NCBI GenBank assembly: GCA_027035735.1
Contig: JALVUH010000079.1
Location: 1 to 38,016, forward strand
DNA length: 38,016 nucleotides
DNA from: Nautiliaceae bacterium
GTDB lineage: Bacteria; Campylobacterota; Campylobacteria; Campylobacterales; Nautiliaceae
Direction of reading: 5' to 3'
In this document: positions 31,357-38,016 of the stretch, one piece after another
Position numbering within the stretch: position 1 is the stretch's first letter
Layout of the letters: every line of letters begins with the position of its first letter
Notes under the pieces: model-generated
Databases searched by the model: none
The model's input: only the letters and a program-made list of their open reading frames with translations
What the model was told of the DNA's origin: nothing
Translations under genes and position numbers: made by a program

Positions 31357-31380
31357 ACAAATTAAAAAAAGGTAAAGCTT

Positions 31381-31938
31381 ATGGCAAGTAAAAAAGCTAT
31401 TTGGGGTTCTCTAATTTGTGGCGTTATTATTGGGCTTGGGTTGGCTTATGTAGCTGCAGTAGCAGTAGAAGAGACTGGAAAACCTGAATTTTGTATGAGC
31501 TGTCATGAAATGAAGCCAATGGCAGAAACTTTTGAAATTAGTGTTCATGGAGGTAATAATCCTCAAGGATTTGCTGCAACTGAATGTACCGATTGTCATT
31601 TACCGCACAATTCAATTGCTGGATATTTAGTAATGAAAGGTATTAGCGGGACAAGAGATTTTCTAGCTCATATTGGATTAATTCACAAAGTAGATTTTAA
31701 AGAAAATTTCAATGAAATGCAAAATTATGTATATGATAGTGCATGTTTAAAATGTCATAAAGGTATAAGAGATCCTGAACATGCAATAGGACTTAGTGAA
31801 AATATTAAAAAAATACATGAAGAGTTTTATTGGAAACCAAAAAATGAAGGACAAAATGTTAGCTGTGTAGAATGTCATAATGACAGAATAATGACTCATT
31901 TTGCTCATCCTAATCTTTTAGAAGTTCTTTCTGAATAA
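31381..31938 (+). CDS. NapC/NrfH-family tetraheme cytochrome c, probable quinol dehydrogenase for Hao (HaoC candidate)
   Basis: 185 aa. One N-terminal membrane anchor (about 7-28) is followed by four haem motifs: CMSCH (C38), CTDCH (C69), CLKCH (C122) and CVECH (C162). This is the small NapC/NrfH form that takes electrons from menaquinol and passes them to a periplasmic multihaem reductase. No nrfA is near. Since Nap has its own NapGH, the most likely partner is the octaheme Hao, whose promoter has the same architecture. Hao and a NapC-type donor are proposed to work together in Campylobacterota. TorC-like or other partners remain possible. The gene has its own promoter after the kinase gene. 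Confidence 0.88.
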   Translation: MASKKAIWGSLICGVIIGLGLAYVAAVAVEETGKPEFCMSCHEMKPMAETFEISVHGGNNPQGFAATECTDCHLPHNSIAGYLVMKGISGTRDFLAHIGLIHKVDFKENFNEMQNYVYDSACLKCHKGIRDPEHAIGLSENIKKIHEEFYWKPKNEGQNVSCVECHNDRIMTHFAHPNLLEVLSE

Positions 31939-31984
31939 TTTTCTTCTTTTTTTTCTTTTTTTTGTAAATTTAGCATTAAATTTA

Positions 31985-31993
31985 TGTTAAAAT
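31985..31993 (+). promoter_or_regulatory. Possible extended -10 promoter upstream of the second CPPC thioredoxin and ccsBA
   Basis: TGTTAAAAT (TG at 31985, TAAAAT at 31988-31993) lies 20 bp before ATG 32013, in a T- and A-rich 74-bp gap. There is no hairpin terminator between it and the upstream tetraheme gene, only a T-rich stretch. Confidence 0.4.
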
Positions 31994-32012
31994 ACCTAAA
32001 AAAAGGGTAACC

Positions 32013-32435
32013 ATGAAAAAAATGTTGTTATTTTTAGTGGGTGTAGTGTTTGCATTTGCTTTTGATTGGAGTGGGAAAGTAGATTGGGCTATTAGTTATA
32101 ATACTGCAAAAATGATTGCTCAAAAAGAGCATAAGTTAGTAATGGTAGATATTTCTTTATCGCATTGTCCTCCGTGTAGATATTTAGCTTCTCAAGTTTA
32201 TAGTAATGATAAAGTAGCAAATTATATTAATTCTCATTTTATTCCTGTATTTTATTTGGCTGATAGAGATAATATCCCTGTTGAAGTTCAGGCATATTTT
32301 ACAGGTTCAACTCCTACAATTTTATTTATCAAACCAAATGGAGAACTTTATAGAGAAATAATCGGTGCTAGACCTCCACAAGTATTTTTAAAAGGATTAG
32401 AAGAAATATATAATAGTTATGAAGGTAAAAAATGA
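32013..32435 (+). CDS. Periplasmic thioredoxin-like protein with CPPC motif (copy 2)
   Basis: 140 aa. Signal peptide (MKKMLLFLVGVVFAFAF), then a thioredoxin fold with SHCPPCRYL near residue 55 and GSTPTILFI around the cis-Pro. It is clearly paralogous to the protein at 15507-15920: HKL-[LV]-[FM]-VDIS, HCPPC, YINxHFIPxFY, YFTG and a common C-terminal region. The stop overlaps the ccsBA start (ATGA), so it is probably a dedicated reductant for apocytochrome c at the CcsBA synthase, with CcdA as electron source. It may be similar in role to CcsX/ResA, but the active site differs from the usual CEPC. Confidence 0.88.
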   Translation: MKKMLLFLVGVVFAFAFDWSGKVDWAISYNTAKMIAQKEHKLVMVDISLSHCPPCRYLASQVYSNDKVANYINSHFIPVFYLADRDNIPVEVQAYFTGSTPTILFIKPNGELYREIIGARPPQVFLKGLEEIYNSYEGKK

Positions 32436-34957
32436 ATAATTCAGCTTTAAAAAAAATTTATAATTTCTTTTTTTCTATAGAAATGGCAGTAATTTTGGCT
32501 TTAATTTTTATTGCTGCTATGGCATGGGCTACTCTTGGATTTTATGTAGATTCTATGGGTGTAAAACATGCTTTTAGCATGACTGATTCTTGGAAATATG
32601 TATATGCGACAAAATGGTTTGAAGCTATCATGTGGCTTTTAGGTATTAATCTTATTGGTGTTATGTATAGATATAAAACTTATAAAAAGCCTCCTATATT
32701 TTTATTACATGTTTCAATTATTGTGATTTTATTAGGTGCTGCTATTACTAGATATTTTGGGTATGAAGGACAGCTTCATCTAAGAGATGGCGAAAGTAAA
32801 GATTTTATAATGGTTGAAAAATCTAAAGCAAATCCAACAGATGTATATCCTAAAAAACTTGGATTTACTGTAAGGCTTGATAGATTTGTTTTGCGTAAAT
32901 ATCCAGGAAGTATGCAACCAAGTAGTTATGATAGTTATGTTACGATTATAGATAAAGCTCATCATAAAACTTTTCAATATCATATTTATATGAATCATAT
33001 TTTAGTGTATAGAGGTTATAGATTTTATCAAGCGAGTTATGATATGGATGGAAAAGGAAGTATTCTTTCAGTAAACCATGACCCAGGAATGTATGTAACA
33101 TATCTTGGATATCTGTTATTGGCTATAGGATTTTTCTGGAGTATGGTATATAAAAAATCAAGATTTATGCTTACTGTTAAAAAACTTAAAAAAAGTGGTC
33201 TTTTTGGAATTGCTCTATTTTTAATGAGTGCCCATAATTTGCATGCATTTGATTTGCATGAATATATTAAAAAATCTTTAAAACCTTCTAATCAATGGGC
33301 TCTTACTCTTGTTCAAGAAAGAGGTAGAATTGAGCCAATGGATACATTAGATTTGGATATAGTTCATAAAATGACTTACAAATCTCATCTACTTGGAATG
33401 AATTACAATCAAATAGTTGCAGGAATGGTTGCGTTTCCTCAAGAGTTTCAAAAATTACCTTTAATATATGTAGGACATCCTACTATTAGAAAATTATTAG
33501 GTATTAAAGGAAAATATGCTCCATACAATGCATTTTTTGATGCAAAAGGTAATTTTAAATTTCAAAAACAGGTTGATCAAGCTTTAAGAACTCCTAACAA
33601 AGATAGAAATGTTTTACAAAGAGAATTTTTAAAAGTAAATGAAAGAGTTTATGTAGCTTTTACAGTTTATACAGCATCAATTTTTCATCTTTTCCCAACT
33701 CCTCATGCTTCAAGAATGAATTATAAATGGTTTTCTTTACCAGAGCTTGAACAAGCTGTAAAAATGGGACTTATGAGTCCGATGGATGCAAATTTTTACT
33801 TTAATTTATTTAAAAATTTAGTTTATGGATATCAAACATATAATGCACAAGCAGTAAAAAAAGCAAGACTTAAAATTTATCAGCTTCAAAAAACATATAG
33901 TGGTAAAATTCTTCCAAGTCCTAGTAGAATAAAATGGGAAATTACATATAATAGGTTACAAATTTTCCCAAAATTAATAGGAATTTATTCTACATTAGGT
34001 CTTATTGCTATTATTTTAGGATTTATTGAAATTTTAAAATTAAAAAAATATAAAAAATTAGAATTAATTATAGTTATTTTGGGATGGATTGCATTTTTGC
34101 TTCATACAGGAAATATGATACTTAGATGGTATATAGCAGGACATGCTCCATGGTCTGATGCTTATGAATCTATTATATTTATTGCATGGGGTGCTGCTTT
34201 TGCTTCTCTTATTTTCTTTAGGCGTTCAATGCTTTCTTTTGGTGCAGGATTTTTTGTAGCTGGTATGTTTATGATGGTTGCTCATCTTAACAATATTGAT
34301 CCTCAAATTACAAATCTTGTGCCAGTGCTTAAGTCATATTGGTTGTTAGTTCATGTTGCTGTAATTACTTCAAGTTATGGGTTTTTAGCAGTTGGTAGTA
34401 TGCTTGGATTTCTTAATTTGATTCTTTTTGCTATTGAAAAATATTTTAAAAGAGATTTGGAATTACAAATTAAACAATTAAATAATATTATTTATATTGC
34501 TTTATATATAGGATTGGCACTTTTAAGTATTGGAACATTTCTTGGTGCTGTATGGGCAAATGAATCTTGGGGTAGATATTGGTCATGGGACCCAAAAGAG
34601 ACTTGGAGTTTGATTAGTATGGTAGTTTATGCTCTTGTTATTCATACTAAAATGATTCCAAAAATGAGAGGAGAGTTTATATTTTCTTTACTTTCATTTT
34701 TGAGTTTCTTTTTCATTTTAATGACATATTTTGGAGTGAATTTCTATATTGCTCAAGGACTTCATAGTTATGGTCAAGGTATAGTTAACGGATATTGGTG
34801 GGTAGGAGTATTATTTGCTGGTATGGGTGCTTGGTTTGCAGTTGCTTTGGTAACACTTATTATGGGTATTATGCAAAAAGTAAGTAAACCTATAGAATTT
34901 CATGAAAATAATCAAAACAATGATTACCATCCAGAATTTAAAAAGGAGAATAAATGA
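32432..34957 (+). CDS. ccsBA: CcsBA fusion, System II cytochrome c synthase
   Basis: 841 aa, polytopic membrane protein. The N-terminal part (about 1-250) is ResB/CcsB-like, with its first helices and a periplasmic loop. A large periplasmic segment (about 270-510) follows. The C-terminal part (about 515-820) is CcsA-like, with the WWD motif region WGRYWSWDPKETW (near residue 713) and conserved His residues such as LLVHVAVITSSYG before it and LHSYGQGIV after it. The enzyme exports haem and ligates it to CXXCH motifs. At least sixteen haem sites are encoded in this window alone (Hao 8, tetraheme 4, NapB 2, c553 1, and others elsewhere), so this is a likely housekeeping synthase. A NrfI-like variant cannot be excluded because of the NrfH-like gene upstream, although no CXXCK site is present here. 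Confidence 0.93.
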   Translation: MNNSALKKIYNFFFSIEMAVILALIFIAAMAWATLGFYVDSMGVKHAFSMTDSWKYVYATKWFEAIMWLLGINLIGVMYRYKTYKKPPIFLLHVSIIVILLGAAITRYFGYEGQLHLRDGESKDFIMVEKSKANPTDVYPKKLGFTVRLDRFVLRKYPGSMQPSSYDSYVTIIDKAHHKTFQYHIYMNHILVYRGYRFYQASYDMDGKGSILSVNHDPGMYVTYLGYLLLAIGFFWSMVYKKSRFMLTVKKLKKSGLFGIALFLMSAHNLHAFDLHEYIKKSLKPSNQWALTLVQERGRIEPMDTLDLDIVHKMTYKSHLLGMNYNQIVAGMVAFPQEFQKLPLIYVGHPTIRKLLGIKGKYAPYNAFFDAKGNFKFQKQVDQALRTPNKDRNVLQREFLKVNERVYVAFTVYTASIFHLFPTPHASRMNYKWFSLPELEQAVKMGLMSPMDANFYFNLFKNLVYGYQTYNAQAVKKARLKIYQLQKTYSGKILPSPSRIKWEITYNRLQIFPKLIGIYSTLGLIAIILGFIEILKLKKYKKLELIIVILGWIAFLLHTGNMILRWYIAGHAPWSDAYESIIFIAWGAAFASLIFFRRSMLSFGAGFFVAGMFMMVAHLNNIDPQITNLVPVLKSYWLLVHVAVITSSYGFLAVGSMLGFLNLILFAIEKYFKRDLELQIKQLNNIIYIALYIGLALLSIGTFLGAVWANESWGRYWSWDPKETWSLISMVVYALVIHTKMIPKMRGEFIFSLLSFLSFFFILMTYFGVNFYIAQGLHSYGQGIVNGYWWVGVLFAGMGAWFAVALVTLIMGIMQKVSKPIEFHENNQNNDYHPEFKKENK

Positions 34958-35424
34958 TTTGTGAATTATGTGGAAGTGATAAAAATGTAACTGCTTTTAA
35001 AGTAGAACCAAAAGATGAATATGTAAATTTGTGTGAAGATTGTAAATCTCAAATAGAGAGTGGAAATTTAGATGAAAATCATTTTCAATGTTTAAATGAT
35101 ACTATGTGGAGTGAAAAAAGTGCTGTAAAAGTTTTAACATATAGACTTTTAAAAGAGCTTGGAAGAAATGATTTAATTGATATGATGTATTTAGAACCTG
35201 AAGAAGAAGCATGGGCAAATGCAGAGGTTGAAGTTAAAAAAGATGCATATGGGAATGTTCTAAAAAATGGCGATAGTGTGATGGTAATTAAAGATTTGAA
35301 TGTAAAAGGTGGAAATACTATTAAAAGAGGAGAAGTTTTTAAAAATATTCGCCTTGGTGATACTCCAGGACATATATTAGCTAAAAATATTTATATTAAA
35401 ACGGAGTTTGTTAAAAAGGTGTAA
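34954..35424 (+). CDS. PhnA/YjdM-family zinc-ribbon protein
   Basis: 156 aa. An N-terminal zinc ribbon (CELCGSDKN then LCEDCKSQI) is followed by a helical middle and a C-terminal SH3-like PhnA domain (YGNVLKNGDSVMVIKDLNVKG, then IKRGEVFKNIRL). PhnA proteins were named from the E. coli phn region, but they are not the phosphonoacetate hydrolase, and no phosphonate genes are near. It may be nucleic-acid-binding or regulatory; the function is unknown. It overlaps ccsBA by 4 bp and is 2 bp from hemA. Confidence 0.85.
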   Translation: MICELCGSDKNVTAFKVEPKDEYVNLCEDCKSQIESGNLDENHFQCLNDTMWSEKSAVKVLTYRLLKELGRNDLIDMMYLEPEEEAWANAEVEVKKDAYGNVLKNGDSVMVIKDLNVKGGNTIKRGEVFKNIRLGDTPGHILAKNIYIKTEFVKKV

Positions 35425-35426
35425 AT

Positions 35427-36686
35427 ATGTATTTTGTAATTAGTTTTAATTATAGAAATTCTGATGTAGTGCTTAGGAGCAAATTATCAAAATTAAAGCT
35501 TGAAGATTTTGAAGATTTTAAAGAAGTTATGTTTTTGCATACATGTAATAGAATAGAAATTTTTTTTGATAAAAAAAGAGATTTGAATGAACTTTATGAT
35601 AAAGTTTTTTATAAGGTAGTCTCTCCTAAAGAGTTTTTAAAAGCAGAAATTTATGAAGGAATAGAAGCAGTAGAACATGTTTTTAAAGTTGCTGCTTCTC
35701 TTGATTCTATGGTAGTTGGTGAAACACAAATTACAGGACAATTAAAAGATGCATTTGTAGAGAGTTATGAAAAACATTTTATTTCTCAAGATTTAACAAG
35801 ACTTATTCATTTTTCATTTAAATGTGCTAAAAAAATTAGAAATCAAACTCAAATTTCTGCAGAACCTGTAAGTGTTGCAAGTATTGCTGTAAGAAGTGCA
35901 AAAGAAGAATTAGGAGATTTAAGCGGATATTCTGCTGTGGTTGTAGGAGTAGGGGATACTGCAAGGATTGTTTGTAAAAATTTGATAAAAGAGGGTGTAA
36001 ATATTATTTTGGTAAATAGAACAGTTGAAAATGCTTTTGCTCTAAAAGAAGAGCTTGGAGATGAAGTAAATATTGATGTGCATTCAATAGAGTCTTTACC
36101 TAAATTAATAAATAATTATAGACTTTTATTTTCTGCGACTTCTGCTCCTAGTTATATTATAAAAAAAGAACATATAAAACCTAAAACTTTTAAAAGACTT
36201 TGGTTTGATTTGGCAATTCCAAGTGATGTAGAAGAGGTAGAGTGTGATAATATTAAAGTTATAAAAGTTGATGATTTAAAAGAGATAAGCGAACAAAATC
36301 TTAAAAAAAGAAAAAAAGAAGTAGAAGAAGCTAATAAAGTTATAAAAAAATGTGTAAAAGAGTTTGAAAAATATCTTCAAGCTGTCTCAATTGAGCCTGT
36401 GATTAAGTTTTTACAAGATAAGGCACATGAATGTTCAAAAAGAGCACTTAAAAATGCTGTAAAAAAACATTATATTCCAGAAGAGCTTGAAGAAGAAGTA
36501 GAAAAAGTTCTTCATAATGCATTTAAAAGATTTTTGCATCATCCAAATATGACTCTTAGAAAAATGGCAGATAGTGCAGAAGTTGATATTTTTGTATCGG
36601 TTATTAAAAGACTTTTTGGGGAAAATGGTTTAAAAATGGATATGAATAAATGTGAATATCATATGGAAAAAGGTATTTTTAAATAA
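35427..36686 (+). CDS. hemA: Glutamyl-tRNA reductase
   Basis: 419 aa. First step of C5 haem synthesis: reduces Glu-tRNA(Glu) to glutamate-1-semialdehyde with NADPH. The catalytic Cys is in FLHTCNRIEIF (C46-50 region), the SLDSMVVGETQITGQLK segment is the family signature, and the NADPH domain has VVVGVGDTARIVCKNL. The C-terminal helix bundle is the dimerisation domain. The start (ATG 35427) lies 2 bp after the PhnA-like stop. hemE and hemB follow as a haem operon. Confidence 0.95.
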   Translation: MYFVISFNYRNSDVVLRSKLSKLKLEDFEDFKEVMFLHTCNRIEIFFDKKRDLNELYDKVFYKVVSPKEFLKAEIYEGIEAVEHVFKVAASLDSMVVGETQITGQLKDAFVESYEKHFISQDLTRLIHFSFKCAKKIRNQTQISAEPVSVASIAVRSAKEELGDLSGYSAVVVGVGDTARIVCKNLIKEGVNIILVNRTVENAFALKEELGDEVNIDVHSIESLPKLINNYRLLFSATSAPSYIIKKEHIKPKTFKRLWFDLAIPSDVEEVECDNIKVIKVDDLKEISEQNLKKRKKEVEEANKVIKKCVKEFEKYLQAVSIEPVIKFLQDKAHECSKRALKNAVKKHYIPEELEEEVEKVLHNAFKRFLHHPNMTLRKMADSAEVDIFVSVIKRLFGENGLKMDMNKCEYHMEKGIFK

Positions 36687-36699
36687 TTAAGGAGAAAAA

Positions 36700-37725
36700 A
36701 TGGGAAAGGTTTTTGTTGATGCTTGTTTTGGTAAAGAGACGCCTTATACTCCTGTTTGGATGATGAGACAGGCTGGGAGGTATCTGCCAGAATATATGGA
36801 AGTGAGACGTAAAGTTGGTAATTTTCTTGATATGACAAGAAATCCTGAAATTGTTGCAGAAATTACACTTCAACCAATAAAAAGACTTGATGTAGATGCT
36901 GCTATTTTGTTTAGCGATATTCTAAATCTTCCAATGGAAATGGGACTTCCACTTAGATTTGAAAAAGGAGTTGGACCTATTTTTGATAAGACAATAAATG
37001 ATGAAAAAGATATTGAAGAGCTTGATGAGAGGGCATATGAGAAAATTTCATATGTTTATAAAGGAATTAAACTTATTAAAAAAGATTTGCCAGAATCTAA
37101 AGCATTAATAGGTTTTAGTGGTTCTCCTTGGACAGTTTCTACATATATGGTAGAAGGAAGAGGAAGCAAACAATATGCAAAAATTAAAAAAATGGTTTAT
37201 ACAAATCCAAAATTACTTCATAAATTATTAGATAAAGTAACAGACCAGACTATAAAATATCTATCTAAACAAATTGAATCAGGTGCTGATGCTATAATGG
37301 TATTTGATAGTTGGGGAGGGGCACTTGAGAGAGAGAAATTTTTTGAGTTTTCTTGGGAATATATGAAAGAAATAGCAAAAAGTATTAAACAAAATTATAA
37401 AAATATTCCTGTAATTTTATTTTCAAAAGGTGTTGGGCTTTATATGAGTGATATGGATGGAGAATTTGATGTTTTAGGAATAGATTGGAATACACCAATG
37501 GATTATGCTTTAGATATCTTTAAAGATAACTATACCCTTCAAGGTAATATGGACCCAACAAGACTATATTCTAAAGAAGCTACAAAAGAAGCTGTTATTA
37601 AAATTGCTGAAATTATGAAAGGGCATAGGCATATTTTTAATTTAGGGCATGGAATTTTACCTGATGTGCCAGTTGAAAATGCTAAATATTTTGTGGATTT
37701 ATGTAAGGAAGTTACAAGGAGATAA
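36700..37725 (+). CDS. hemE: Uroporphyrinogen decarboxylase
   Basis: 341 aa. It removes four acetate carboxyls from uroporphyrinogen III to give coproporphyrinogen III. Signatures are TPVWMMRQAGRYLPEY near residue 12 with the substrate-binding Arg, GFSGSPWTVSTYM with Asp/Ser contacts, VFDSWGGAL, and GHGILPDVPVEN near the C-terminus. The SD AAGGAG precedes ATG 36700. The length is normal for the family. hemB starts 1 bp after its stop. Confidence 0.96.
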   Translation: MGKVFVDACFGKETPYTPVWMMRQAGRYLPEYMEVRRKVGNFLDMTRNPEIVAEITLQPIKRLDVDAAILFSDILNLPMEMGLPLRFEKGVGPIFDKTINDEKDIEELDERAYEKISYVYKGIKLIKKDLPESKALIGFSGSPWTVSTYMVEGRGSKQYAKIKKMVYTNPKLLHKLLDKVTDQTIKYLSKQIESGADAIMVFDSWGGALEREKFFEFSWEYMKEIAKSIKQNYKNIPVILFSKGVGLYMSDMDGEFDVLGIDWNTPMDYALDIFKDNYTLQGNMDPTRLYSKEATKEAVIKIAEIMKGHRHIFNLGHGILPDVPVENAKYFVDLCKEVTRR

Positions 37726-37726
37726 G

Positions 37727-38016
37727 ATGAACTTAAGAAGACTTAGACTTAATAGTAATATTAGAGATTTAGTAAGAGAAAATTATGTTACAAAAAATGA
37801 TTTAATAATGCCTGTTTTTATAAAAGAAGGACTTAAAGGCAAAAATGAAATAAAATCAATGCCTGGGATTTATCAATATGGAGAAAAAGAATTTTTAGAT
37901 GAGATAGCTGAGTGTATTGAACTTGGAATAAAGGCAGTTATACTTTTTGGTATTCCAAAACTAAAAGATTCTTGTGGAAGTGATGCTCTTGATGAAGAAG
38001 GGCTAATTGCAAGAAG
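37727..38016 (+). CDS. hemB: Porphobilinogen synthase (delta-aminolevulinate dehydratase), 3' end outside the window
   Basis: ATG 37727 is preceded by AAGGAGATAAG. The visible 96 codons read MNLRRLRLNSNIRDLVREN and continue with LIMPVFIKEGLKGKNEIKSMPGI. That matches the N-terminal arm and first beta strand of ALAD, which condenses two ALA molecules to porphobilinogen. The IPKLKDSCGSDALDEEGLI segment follows the family pattern (G-x-KD-x-GS-A). The gene runs off the window edge. The order hemA-hemE-hemB puts it with the haem operon. Confidence 0.93.
   Translation, partial: MNLRRLRLNSNIRDLVRENYVTKNDLIMPVFIKEGLKGKNEIKSMPGIYQYGEKEFLDEIAECIELGIKAVILFGIPKLKDSCGSDALDEEGLIAR

Noticed and set aside
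31954..32010. Terminator or regulatory RNA after the tetraheme gene
   Set aside because: Only T-rich sequence and a weak A/T-only hairpin are present.
1..38016. Search by eye for tRNA, rRNA, CRISPR arrays, insertion sequences, phage genes
   Set aside because: Gaps are too short for most of these, no T-loop (GGTTCGA) consensus or regular spaced repeats were seen, and no transposase or integrase motif was found.

Overview
The window is very AT-rich, rich in Lys/Ile/Asn codons, densely packed and often uses TTG or GTG starts. It suggests a hydrogen- or formate-oxidising nitrate ammonifier of the Campylobacterota (Epsilonproteobacteria), most likely Nautiliales (Caminibacter/Nautilia type). Three things support this: the gene order aroQ-pepQ-folK-flhF-flhG-(small membrane protein)-fliA-fliM-fliY, which is shared in outline with Helicobacter and Campylobacter; the epsilon-type nap order napAGHBFLD without napC; and an octaheme Hao next to nap. 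The genus is inferred from memory of these families, not from a database search.

Layout. 1-3819 (+): end of flgL, ftsK (apparently with a non-canonical AUU start) and an OmpA/Pal-like lipoprotein. 3820-5025 (-): an amidohydrolase of the aminofutalosine-deaminase family. 5102-12145 (+): a tightly overlapping run of aroQ, pepQ, a 54-aa basic protein, folK and the flagellar regulators and switch proteins flhF, flhG, a 113-aa membrane protein, fliA, fliM and fliY. 12197-17740 (+): a two-cluster Fe-S/CCG oxidoreductase, lgt, an FAD porphyrinogen oxidase, a CPPC thioredoxin-like protein, CcdA, a lipoprotein and a small c553-type cytochrome. 17820-26198 (-): napA-G-H-B-F-L-D followed directly by the octaheme cytochrome hao. 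26286-31336 (+): a TTGACA/TACAAT promoter, a structured leader that looks like a molybdenum-cofactor (Moco) riboswitch, then modA, a small TOBE-type gene, modB, modC, an OmpR-type response regulator and its histidine kinase, all overlapping. 31381-34957 (+): a NapC/NrfH-type tetraheme cytochrome, a second CPPC thioredoxin-like protein and a fused CcsBA cytochrome c synthase. 34954-38016 (+): a PhnA-like protein, hemA, hemE and the start of hemB.

How the parts fit. From about 13.5 kb on, the window supplies most of what respiratory nitrate ammonification needs: molybdate import (ModABC) under a probable cofactor riboswitch, the Mo-bisMGD nitrate reductase Nap with its NapGH quinol dehydrogenase, and an octaheme Hao proposed to reduce nitrite in place of NrfA. 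It also has a candidate membrane tetraheme electron donor for Hao, System II cytochrome c maturation (CcdA, CcsBA, two thioredoxins) and haem synthesis genes. No nrfA is present in the window.

The most interesting observations concern regulation. A direct repeat GCAC-N7-(G/A)CAC lies exactly 10 nt upstream of the -10 boxes of both hao and the tetraheme cytochrome, and a third copy lies in the nap/mod intergenic region. The OmpR-type two-component system encoded in the mod operon is an obvious candidate to bind it. The mod leader contains a perfect 14-bp hairpin that buries the modA ribosome binding site, and an 8-nt loop complement that could form a pseudoknot with the aptamer. This also shows that modA starts at 26498. 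No tRNA, rRNA, CRISPR array, insertion sequence or prophage was seen.
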